Shown one piece after another: positions 15,164-23,056 of a stretch of 34,308 nucleotides of DNA. The DNA is from Verrucomicrobiales bacterium (GTDB taxonomy: Bacteria; Verrucomicrobiota; Verrucomicrobiia; Verrucomicrobiales; DEV007), in assembly GCA_029213265.1 (NCBI GenBank), contig JARGNG010000046.1:1-34308 (forward strand), written 5' to 3'. Positions within the stretch are counted from its first letter, which is position 1. Each line of letters starts with the position of its first letter. The translations under genes and the position numbers were made by a program. The notes under the pieces were generated by a model, which did no database searches, had not been told where the DNA came from, and saw only the letters and a list, made by a program, of their open reading frames with translations.

Positions 15164-15889
15164 GATAGCAGGTTGGAGTGCCACTCCGTTCTTGAAGTAG
15201 CTCCACGCAAACATCCACGGAAGTGTGTCGATTCGAACATTGAAAAACGTGAATCGATTATCGACCCAGGCAATGCAAGGCCAAGCAACAGCTTCGTCAC
15301 TTTGACCTCTTAGCAAACTTGATGGCTAACTCTTCCGAACCTTTGCTTTGGCTGGATCTTGACAGCGGCCGAAGGACTTCGGCTCTTTGAAAATGAGACG
15401 AGCCGCAGCCCGGGCACCTGCCAATAACCCGGACTGCGACTACCCCTCAACTCGGGAGAAATGATAACCGATGATGAAACAAGGGACTTCGATCACCGTT
15501 TACTCCCAAATTCTTTACTGTCGTTGGTGATTTCCAATCCCCGAAAGTGGCCGTCCCCCGACCCGGCAAATGGAAATGTCTGTCTGTGTTGAAAATCCTT
15601 CCCTCCTAAAGTAACTCCACGTCGTTCCCGTATTTCGTTCTTTCAAAGACAGCTCAAAAAGGACGGTAACGATATTCATGAAAAGCAGATTATTTCTTCA
15701 ACGAGGTAATTAATTTTACCGTATATTTGAGAAGATGCAACTCACTTTTTAAAATCTTTGCAGATTTGATCGATCCGCGGTTGTTTTTTCTAAAATTTCA
15801 GAAAACCTATCGAGACGCAAGTTCCTCTCCGGGCTTCACGGATTGCGCCACCATTGGGTGCCCTAATCGCTAAACGGTGGCGATTGCTT
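15164..15889. other. 726-bp intergenic region without a convincing ORF
   Basis: No ORF longer than a few dozen codons looks real. It holds two clear hairpins: GCCGAA-GGAC-TTCGGC (15368-15383), and a stem of CGCAG/CTGCG plus CCGGG/CCCGG (15404-15438) with one mismatch between them. It also has an AT-rich part (about 15660-15800) with GGTAA-TTAATT-TTACC (15706-15721), a promoter-like site on the plus strand and a 7-bp long-loop stem CGCCACC/GGTGGCG (15846-15882) near the end of the permease gene. A small RNA is possible; no known RNA family is recognised. Confidence 0.5.
15727..15755 (+). promoter_or_regulatory. Orphan sigma-70-like promoter
   Basis: TTGAGA (15727-15732), an exact 17-nt spacer and TAAAAT (15750-15755), with 5 of 6 matches in each hexamer. 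It points into about 130 bp of non-coding DNA and then antisense into the GntP-type permease gene. No ORF starts after it on the plus strand. Confidence 0.35.
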
Positions 15890-17359
15890 TCACACCAGAG
15901 GAAACAGGGAAGCCCCCAGCAATACCACTCCGAGCCCAACCAGAGACATCAGAATCATCATGACACTGACCGATTTGAATGTTTCCATCGGAGTCATCCC
16001 GGACATTCTGCCGATGACCCAGAAGCCGCTGTCATTGGCCCAGGAAATCGGTTTGGATCCGCAGCCAATTGCCAGAGCGAGATAGAGAGCGGAGTAACCT
16101 AGATCAGCACCGATGGCGAGTGGTCCGATCATTCCACCTGCGGTGATCATCGCCACCGTCGCGGATCCCTGCGCCGTCCGAACCAGCGCCGTGATCAAAT
16201 ACGAAATGGGAATCAACATGAGAGAACTGCCTCCGGAAAAAAGGCCTCCAATTTCCCCGGCAATTCCCGTGTCTTTGAGGACAGCTCCAAATCCACTCCC
16301 TGCCGCAGTCACCAGAATAATGACGCCTCCACTGGCGAGCGCAGACTGGATCGCAGCCCGGGTAGTCTCACGGTTCTTCCGGTAACGCGAAGAAATCAAA
16401 AGAAAGACAGCCACTGCCGCGGACAGAATCAGGGCAATATTCTTGTCGCCGAGAAACTTCAATACTCCACTGTTCACACCCAGGGAAGTCGTGATGGTTT
16501 GCCCTCCGATCAATACGACCGGGAGCAAAATCGGAAGTAGAGACAGAAATAGCGAAGGCAGGGCCGCTTCGTCGCCCTCCTCAATCCCCTGCTCCACGTC
16601 ACTCTCACTCTCCCGCAATGGGATTTCCCACCTCCGATTCGCCCAGTAGGCATAGGCAATCCCGGTCGAGACCGTGAAGAGTCCGACGACAAAGCCCCCC
16701 AGCATCATGCTGCCAATCGAGACTTCGTCCCCGAAGAATCCGGCCACCGTCAATGGTCCCGGGGTCGGGGGAACGAGTGAATGAGCCATCGTTGCCCCTG
16801 CCACAATCGTAAGAATATAGAGCAGATAGTCTTTCCCTGTTTTTCTCCGCAAGGCCTTTCCCAAAGGCATGAGCAGGTAGAACACGGTGTCGAAAAAGAC
16901 GGGAATCCCCAGGGTGAAGGAGCTCACCGCGAAGGCGAAAGGAGTTCCCCGAAGTCCGCAGACTCGCATGAGAGAATCAACGATTCTCCGTGCTCCACCC
17001 GAATCGAGCAGACACTTTCCAATAATTGCTGCCATCGCGATGACGAGGGCGATTCCACCACAGGCTTTCCCAAACGCGCCTGTCACGCGCGAAACAAACC
17101 AGGTTGTTGCTTTTTCCTCTGCCAACAATCGTTCTTTGAGAAACGGAGCGGGAGCGTCCGTTGCCGTCTCACTTGGATTTGCGGCAAACCATTCCTTTGC
17201 CTCGCTAGTCAGTTGCGCGTCTATGAGCAGGCTTTCCGGAGTCAGAAAGGCCACCGTCAACGCAGCCGTTATTAGTGCGACAAAGGGATGCCAACGAAAA
17301 ACGAGAATGCTGATCACGACGATCAGCATTCCCAAGGAGAGAAGCACGAAGGGACTCAT
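15890..17359 (-). CDS. GntP-family permease (gluconate/organic acid symporter)
   Basis: 489 residues with about a dozen hydrophobic segments along the whole length. The GntP family is recognised from 'GGIALVIAMAAIIGKCLLDSGGARRIVDSL', 'LGIPVFFDTVFYLLMPLGKAL', 'HSLVPPTPGPLTVAGFFG' (the highly typical V-P-P-x-P-G-P) and 'LVRTAQGSATVAMITAGGM'. Such proteins import gluconate, fructuronate, glycerate or similar hydroxy acids with protons. An acidic loop ('ESESDVEQGIEEGDEA') sits mid-protein, and a hydrophilic insert near residues 53-85 is larger than in the E. coli proteins. It is followed upstream by korB on the same strand with an 81-bp gap; a shared transcript is possible but not certain. Confidence 0.9.
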   Translation of the reverse strand: MSPFVLLSLGMLIVVISILVFRWHPFVALITAALTVAFLTPESLLIDAQLTSEAKEWFAANPSETATDAPAPFLKERLLAEEKATTWFVSRVTGAFGKACGGIALVIAMAAIIGKCLLDSGGARRIVDSLMRVCGLRGTPFAFAVSSFTLGIPVFFDTVFYLLMPLGKALRRKTGKDYLLYILTIVAGATMAHSLVPPTPGPLTVAGFFGDEVSIGSMMLGGFVVGLFTVSTGIAYAYWANRRWEIPLRESESDVEQGIEEGDEAALPSLFLSLLPILLPVVLIGGQTITTSLGVNSGVLKFLGDKNIALILSAAVAVFLLISSRYRKNRETTRAAIQSALASGGVIILVTAAGSGFGAVLKDTGIAGEIGGLFSGGSSLMLIPISYLITALVRTAQGSATVAMITAGGMIGPLAIGADLGYSALYLALAIGCGSKPISWANDSGFWVIGRMSGMTPMETFKSVSVMMILMSLVGLGVVLLGASLFPLV

Positions 17360-17440
17360 ATCCCCTCGAAATACAGGAAAGCCTGGAATCTGACAATGCA
17401 GAACTACTCCGTGCCCACGGGAACGAACTTCAATTTCGGA

Positions 17441-18361
17441 TTACTTCATCGAAGCAAAACGAGCTGAAAGCAGATCCGCGGTGGAAGCGTCCCCTACTTT
17501 CTCCTTGGTGGAGTCGATCCACTGTTGCTCCAGCTGATTTTTAGTCGGGCGCTCGTTCTGATAGAAGACCCCGAACTTGCCTGGATATTGCAGCGAAGCC
17601 AACTCGTAGGCGGCATTTCCGTCCGTCACATCATGGCGTCCTTCATCTTCAGGAGAACCGTCACCGACTTTCTCATCAATGATGTCAAACTCTCCGCCTT
17701 TGCGGGGATTTCCATCATCAAAGATACCGGGGTAAAAGACGACACACTCGGAAAGAACTTCCACGACACTGAATCCGGGATGCTGAATCGCACGCTCGAA
17801 GACCGACATCATGTGCTTGACCTGAGTGGCGTGAGTTCGCGCCACAAATGAAGCCCCGCCGTAGACCAGCTTTTTCATCGGGTTGATCGGCTGATCAATT
17901 GCACCGGTCGGATCCGTCTTTGACTTGAAGCCGGTCGGGCTGGTCGGGGAAGTCTGCTTCTTCGTCAAACCGTAGACGAAGTTGTCCATCACGACATAGG
18001 TCAGATTCACATTCTTGCGGGCCGCGTGATCGAGATGATTTCCACCAATGGAGTATCCATCCCCGTCACCGCCGAAGGCAAAGACGTGGAGATCAGGTCG
18101 GGAAAGACTCACTCCTGTCGCGAGCGGGAGGGCCCGACCGTGGATGAAGTGAACGCCATGACCATTCACGAAATAGGGAAAACGCGAGGAACAACCGATT
18201 CCGGCGATCGTGCAGATCTTTTCATGTGGAAACTGGAGTTTTTCCAGAACTTTGAAAAAAGCAGCCAGAACCGCGAAGTCACCGCACCCGGGACACCAGG
18301 TTGGATGGTCAGCGGTTAAATCCTTTTTGGTGAGCTTTTTGGTTTCAGCAGGAGCAGACAT
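17441..18361 (-). CDS. korB: 2-oxoacid:ferredoxin oxidoreductase, beta (TPP-binding) subunit
   Basis: 306 residues. 'TWCPGCGDFAVLAAF' and 'GIGCSSRFPYF' supply three cluster-ligand cysteines, and 'SECVVFYPG' the fourth. The thiamine diphosphate site is 'AFGGDGDGYSIGGNHLDHAARKNVNLTYVVMDN' (G-D-G to N), followed by 'YGLTKKQTSPTSPTGFKSKT', the typical end of the TPP loop. With KorA it oxidatively decarboxylates a 2-oxoacid (2-oxoglutarate is the usual KorAB substrate) and reduces ferredoxin, or runs in reverse. The gene is 20 bp downstream of korA, clearly one operon. Confidence 0.93.
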   Translation of the reverse strand: MSAPAETKKLTKKDLTADHPTWCPGCGDFAVLAAFFKVLEKLQFPHEKICTIAGIGCSSRFPYFVNGHGVHFIHGRALPLATGVSLSRPDLHVFAFGGDGDGYSIGGNHLDHAARKNVNLTYVVMDNFVYGLTKKQTSPTSPTGFKSKTDPTGAIDQPINPMKKLVYGGASFVARTHATQVKHMMSVFERAIQHPGFSVVEVLSECVVFYPGIFDDGNPRKGGEFDIIDEKVGDGSPEDEGRHDVTDGNAAYELASLQYPGKFGVFYQNERPTKNQLEQQWIDSTKEKVGDASTADLLSARFASMK

Positions 18362-18381
18362 GGGAAATAGAGGGTGATGGG

Positions 18382-20199
18382 TTAGGCGATGACTCCGTCA
18401 ATTCGTTCGATGATTTCCCGAACCTTGTAGGTGAGTCCGTCCGTCTTGCAGACCGACACAATTTTCGGATCACAGTAGCGGGAGCGCAAAAGCGTAGCGA
18501 GCTGCCCGTTTCCGTAGAGCCCTTCATCATTCATTTCGACCACGACAACATGATCGAATTTTTCAAAAATCGTTTCGAGGCCGTTCGGCATGGGATTGAT
18601 ATGGCGCAGGTGAAAGGTTCCCACCTTGCGTCCGGCATCGCGCAATCGATTCACGGACTCGCGAATCGGTCCCCAGGTGGATCCCCACCCTACGATGAGG
18701 ACTTCGCCTGACTCGTCTCCGTAGACCTCCGGCAGGGAAAGCGTTTCCCCGAATGCCTTTACCTTATCGCGACGACGCGCATTCATCTTGGCGTGGACAT
18801 CCGGGTTTCCACTTGGATGCCCCCATTCGTCGTGTTCCAAACCGGTTACGACAGGATATTTCCCACCTTCCATCTCCGTTCCGGGAGGAGCGTGCTTGGT
18901 CAATCCATCGATCGGATAGGGCTTAAAGTCTTCCCCCCGGGCGTCTTGATCGAGCACGGGCTCAACTACGATTTTCTCCAAATCGGGCTGAGAAAAAGCC
19001 TCGATTCGAGTCGCCAGAGCCTGGTCGGTCAACACGAGAACGGGACAGCTGTATTCACGGGCCAGTTGGCAGGCTTCCACGCCGACGTAAAAGCAGTCCT
19101 CCACATTCTTCGGCGCAATGACAATGCGGGGAGAGTCACCGTGACTTCCGTAAATGGCCTGCATCAAATCACTTTGCTCCACGCTGGTCGGCAAACCTGT
19201 GCTCGGACCGCCCCGCTGCACGTTGATCACCACGATCGGCAGTTCGGCCATCGTCGCGTAGCTGAGTGCCTCCATCTTGAGAGACAAACCGGGACCGGAA
19301 CTTCCGGTAACCGAAGTATGCCCGGAATAGGCGAATCCAAGAGCCATCGATACTGCGGAAAGCTCGTCTTCCGCCTGGACGAAAAGTCCCCCATACTTGG
19401 GAAGCTCACTGCGAAGCTGCTCCATGATGGTCGACCACGGAGTGATCGGATATCCCGATCCATAACGAACCCCACCGGCGAGCAGACCCATGGTCATCGC
19501 CGTATTACCATCGGTTGTCACTTTGTCCTCGCCTTTGGCCGCGCCCTCCTTGAGATCAAACTCCCGGCCAAGGAGATCGCCAATCGGATAGGCATATCCG
19601 GCATCAAAGGCGAGCATTGCGTTTCGCAAAACGTCCTCACTCTTTCGCCCGAACTGCTTTTCAACGAGCGTGATGAGTTTGTCACGGTTCAGCGAGAACA
19701 ACTGAGTTACTAGCCCCAGCACAAAAATATTCTTTCCCCGGTCGCGTGAGCTTCCTCCGATCGCCTCTACAGTTGTACTCGTAATCGGAATCGCCACGTG
19801 AACAATTCCCGGAATCTTTTGAATCTCTTCGACGTGGTCGCTGTCGTAAATACAAATTCCACCCTCTTTCAGCGAACTGATGTGGTTGTTGTAACTGTCC
19901 TGATAGAACGCGAACAGAAAATCCGATTCATCCCCGGCTGAAAGAACTTCGCCCGATCCCAGGTGGACCTGGAAAATGGAGGCTCCTCCGGAAATCGTCG
20001 AAGGAATCGTCATGTAGGTCATGACCTCCCTCGCACTTCGACCGGCAAGTCGGGCAAGGAATCCGCCGATAGTTTGGATGCCATCCTGGGAGTTTCCGGC
20101 AAAGCGGATAACGGCATCCTGCAGTTCAGTTACCCCCTCAGGTATGTTGGAGGGGCTTTCGCTTGTTTCGGAAGCTCCCGAAGTCGCGGATACGCTCAT
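18382..20199 (-). CDS. korA: 2-oxoacid:ferredoxin oxidoreductase, fused gamma-alpha subunit
   Basis: 605 residues, the length of the fused KorA type. The gamma domain lies at residues ~28-210 ('FAGNSQDGIQTIGGFLARLAGRSAREVMTY', 'GASIFQVHLGSGEV'). The alpha (pyrimidine-binding) domain begins near 225 with 'TTDGNTAMTMGLLAGGVRYGSGYPITPWSTI', the Y-P-I-T-P signature, followed by 'AEDELSAVSMALGFAYSGHTSVTGSSGPGLSLK' and 'NVQRGGPSTGLPT'. The transketolase C-like domain with 'VLIVGWGSTWGPIRE' is near 500. Two-subunit KorAB enzymes occur in organisms running oxygen-tolerant ferredoxin-dependent TCA variants as well as anaerobes. Confidence 0.93.
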   Translation of the reverse strand: MSVSATSGASETSESPSNIPEGVTELQDAVIRFAGNSQDGIQTIGGFLARLAGRSAREVMTYMTIPSTISGGASIFQVHLGSGEVLSAGDESDFLFAFYQDSYNNHISSLKEGGICIYDSDHVEEIQKIPGIVHVAIPITSTTVEAIGGSSRDRGKNIFVLGLVTQLFSLNRDKLITLVEKQFGRKSEDVLRNAMLAFDAGYAYPIGDLLGREFDLKEGAAKGEDKVTTDGNTAMTMGLLAGGVRYGSGYPITPWSTIMEQLRSELPKYGGLFVQAEDELSAVSMALGFAYSGHTSVTGSSGPGLSLKMEALSYATMAELPIVVINVQRGGPSTGLPTSVEQSDLMQAIYGSHGDSPRIVIAPKNVEDCFYVGVEACQLAREYSCPVLVLTDQALATRIEAFSQPDLEKIVVEPVLDQDARGEDFKPYPIDGLTKHAPPGTEMEGGKYPVVTGLEHDEWGHPSGNPDVHAKMNARRRDKVKAFGETLSLPEVYGDESGEVLIVGWGSTWGPIRESVNRLRDAGRKVGTFHLRHINPMPNGLETIFEKFDHVVVVEMNDEGLYGNGQLATLLRSRYCDPKIVSVCKTDGLTYKVREIIERIDGVIA

Positions 20200-20358
20200 T
20201 AATTGATCGAAGTCAGGCAGGGTTGGAAAGTGGGAAGTAAACCAGTGCCCCTATCGAAATGCAAAGAAAATGTCGCACGTTTTCACTGTATTTCCCGCGA
20301 ACCCGTTTCCGGAGGTTCTTCTGAGGTCGCAACCGGAGCGACAGCGATCGATCAAAGA

Positions 20359-22944
20359 CTATTTCGTAGGATACACCATTCCCGCCGGAGGCGACCCGAG
20401 AGGGCGAAGAGGCGTCCTCGGAGGAATGTCCTGGCGGGTAATGAGATCGACATCTTCCGCAGGGAGATTGATCGGATTGCCACCCGGATCAATCAGCTTG
20501 ACCGACACAAAAATAATGAGCGCACGTTTGCTTGAATCACTTGTCGATGATCGGAAGGCCCTTCCCACCACCGGCAAATCTCCAATCACCGGAATCTTGT
20601 CTGCAGAAGCGGTAATGGATTCCCCGTGATACCCACCGATCGCAATCGTATGGCCGTCCCAGACCGTCACATTGGTCGTTTCCTTGATCGCATCAAACAC
20701 CGGCATCAAGATCCGGTTTTCCGTCACGGTAGAGGCCGAGCCATCATTCAGTCGGAGAACCGAATTTCGGATTGGGGTACCGTAGTTGATGAATCCAACG
20801 AAATCCGTAAAATCGGCAAGAATGTTCACGTTGATCTCCCTGTCGTTCGACGAGACGGTCGGCTCCACCTCAATCACACTGCCCAACTGGCGCATCTCAA
20901 AGGCGGTTGGCGTGGCGGGAATCGCCGGGAACTCAACTACAGGGACAGAGACGCGAACTCCGTTGATCTGAACAATACCGAGCTCATTCGGAATCTCCGG
21001 CGGATCGTATTCGGTCGGATAGATAAACTCCCGAACCTGCTCAATTTTCGCAATCTGCCCGGGCTTCACGAGAACGTGGTTCGTCGTTAAGACATCGGCT
21101 CCTTTCTGCTGGCTGAGGAGCCGCAAGACCATCTGGAATTGAGGATCCGTAAAGACACCGGCCAGAGAAAACACTCCCGGAGCCTTGTTGCTCCCGGCCG
21201 AAGGGTTTTCCCGATTAAGAATATCCTGGATCGACTGGGTCGTTGCGAGGTCACCGGTTCGCAGACCGGCGGAAATCGGATTCATGCCAACCGGCAGGCC
21301 TGTGGCGGGGTTCACGAACGGAAAATCGGCCGCCTGAGTTCCATTGGCCGCGTTTCCATCGGTACCTCCACTGAAAAACGTGCGGGGAGTGCTTCCAATA
21401 TTGGTTGCACCGACAAGAAAGTCGAGGCCCGCCTGCTTCAGGAGAACATCCTCAATCGAAATCGTTTTCACCTCGATCTGGACCATTTTTGATCCACCTT
21501 CAATCGATGCGCGAACCAGATTCTCCACATTGATCAGCTCTTCCGCCGTGTTTCTTACCACGAGCATACTCGTGGAGGGAACAAATTTTGCCGTCGCTCC
21601 GGCAGCGAAGGAAATTCCATTCTGCTCGAGGAATTCTTTCGCCGTGATCCGCCTGATCTGAATCCCCGTCTCCACTCCCGTATCCACAGCAAAAGGATCA
21701 TCGTTGGCAGCTTCTCCCCCTCCGCCTCCGCCGCCAGAGGAAATAAATCCAGGAGGAACATTAAACGTCCTCGACTGCATTCCTGCGTCCGGATCGACCG
21801 CTTCGGGAATCACGCTCACTGCAAAGGAGTCGACCCGATACTTCATATCGACCTGCTGGGTGACGTATTTTAATGCGGCGCCAAGCGGAATATTCGAGAG
21901 CCGCACAGTCAAAGGCGTTTGCGAAAGATCGCGGCCATCCAGGGTTCCGGACGAATCGACCACAATGTTCACTCCCCTTTTTGCAGGATCCGTTTCCGAC
22001 ACATCCAATTCCTGAGACTTCTGGGAGAGAAACTCGAGGACATCCGCAAGGCGGGCGTTGTCGAATTCAATCCTCGGAATGATAATGCGGTTCAGCTTCG
22101 CTTCGATCTGCGGACTTCCGCTGTTCGCGGTGTCTGCGGTCAGGCCGATCATGGAATCTGCGTCCAAGATCGTTGGCACGGGCGTCTCCCACCCTTCCCG
22201 AACCTCTCGCAGCATTTTGGCCCTCGTCTGCTGCAGTGCCTGATCGTAGTAATCCATCCGGTGCCGCTCGACCCGCTCCAGTCCCCGGCGTGCAGCCGTA
22301 TTGAAGGGATCCACTTTGAGTGCCTGATTGTAGGATCTCTCGGCCCGGTCGTAGTCGCCCAGCTCAAGGTAGCCCTTTGCAAGAACCAGCTTCGCCTGCA
22401 CCGCCTCAACATCGCTCAGATGCTGCGGGGTCTTCGACTGATTGTAGCGCTCATCCCGGTTTTTCAACTCGCCCAGCATCTTCCGAACCCCGGGATCAAT
22501 CAGCGTCACCGGAACATTGTGCTCCCGCGCTGTCTCCATCACGTCGGACAAAGTCTGGATCGCCTCCTGCCACCTCGCCTCGGTCACTTTCACTTCAGCA
22601 AATCGAAGAGAGGCAAGCTGGTAACGTTTAAAGAAAGCGCGGCGCTGCTCATCCACGGCGGGAACGGCAGGGATAGTGACAAAGGCTGCCTTGTAGTTGT
22701 CCATCGCCTCACCATAGGACTTGTCAGCGAAGGCATGAGAGCCAGCCGTAAACAGCGTTTGAGCCGAATTCACCTGGGCCTGGCGTTTCTGGGCCTCCAT
22801 TGCGGCGACGCCGGCGATTCCGCCCGGAACTTCATTTCCATCCGCGAAGGCTGCTTCGTTCATGAAAACGAAAGAGCAGACAGCGGCAATGATTGCTGCT
22901 GCGAACTGCTTTGCTCGCTCTCGGTTTGCCTGTAAAAAGTACAC
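20359..22944 (-). CDS. Type IV pilus-type outer-membrane secretin (Amuc_1098 family)
   Basis: 861 residues. Signal anchor at residues ~11-34 ('AAAIIAAVCSFVFMNEAAFA'). A TPR-like helical region spans ~55-250, with a clear repeat at 185-220 ('LVLAKGYLELGDYDRAERSYNQALKVDP'). An STN/secretin N0-like domain lies at ~286-382, a glycine-only linker near 404-410, and a second N-domain at ~429-482 ('SMLVVRNTAEELINVENLV'). The secretin barrel domain spans ~485-850 and ends with the hallmark 'IPVIGDLPVVGRAF' and 'KRALIIFVSVKLID'. It forms the outer-membrane pore for pili or type II-like secretion. The TPR-plus-secretin layout matches the Verrucomicrobia Amuc_1098 family. No pilM-N-O-P genes adjoin it in this window. 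Confidence 0.88.
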   Translation of the reverse strand: MYFLQANRERAKQFAAAIIAAVCSFVFMNEAAFADGNEVPGGIAGVAAMEAQKRQAQVNSAQTLFTAGSHAFADKSYGEAMDNYKAAFVTIPAVPAVDEQRRAFFKRYQLASLRFAEVKVTEARWQEAIQTLSDVMETAREHNVPVTLIDPGVRKMLGELKNRDERYNQSKTPQHLSDVEAVQAKLVLAKGYLELGDYDRAERSYNQALKVDPFNTAARRGLERVERHRMDYYDQALQQTRAKMLREVREGWETPVPTILDADSMIGLTADTANSGSPQIEAKLNRIIIPRIEFDNARLADVLEFLSQKSQELDVSETDPAKRGVNIVVDSSGTLDGRDLSQTPLTVRLSNIPLGAALKYVTQQVDMKYRVDSFAVSVIPEAVDPDAGMQSRTFNVPPGFISSGGGGGGGEAANDDPFAVDTGVETGIQIRRITAKEFLEQNGISFAAGATAKFVPSTSMLVVRNTAEELINVENLVRASIEGGSKMVQIEVKTISIEDVLLKQAGLDFLVGATNIGSTPRTFFSGGTDGNAANGTQAADFPFVNPATGLPVGMNPISAGLRTGDLATTQSIQDILNRENPSAGSNKAPGVFSLAGVFTDPQFQMVLRLLSQQKGADVLTTNHVLVKPGQIAKIEQVREFIYPTEYDPPEIPNELGIVQINGVRVSVPVVEFPAIPATPTAFEMRQLGSVIEVEPTVSSNDREINVNILADFTDFVGFINYGTPIRNSVLRLNDGSASTVTENRILMPVFDAIKETTNVTVWDGHTIAIGGYHGESITASADKIPVIGDLPVVGRAFRSSTSDSSKRALIIFVSVKLIDPGGNPINLPAEDVDLITRQDIPPRTPLRPLGSPPAGMVYPTK

Positions 22945-23009
22945 GGTATTTCTCTCGTTGGGCTACACTTCAGCCTGAACCGAGCACACTAGCAGTAGAT
23001 CGGAGTGCT

Positions 23010-23038
23010 TCGCAAGCAGGGAATTACCCCACTTGCGA
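23010..23038 (-). terminator. Hairpin after the M28 peptidase gene
   Basis: TCGCAAG (23010-23016) pairs perfectly with CTTGCGA (23032-23038), with an inner GGG/CCC stem around AATTA. It lies 19 nt past the minus-strand stop codon. The run of five T follows on the plus strand instead (23043-23047), so orientation and strength are uncertain. Confidence 0.35.
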
Positions 23039-23056
23039 CTCGTTTTTGAGCCTTCT

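Noticed and set aside
15359..15364. A perfect TTGACA hexamer in the 726-bp gap
   Set aside because: No acceptable -10 hexamer lies 15-19 nt downstream on the plus strand.
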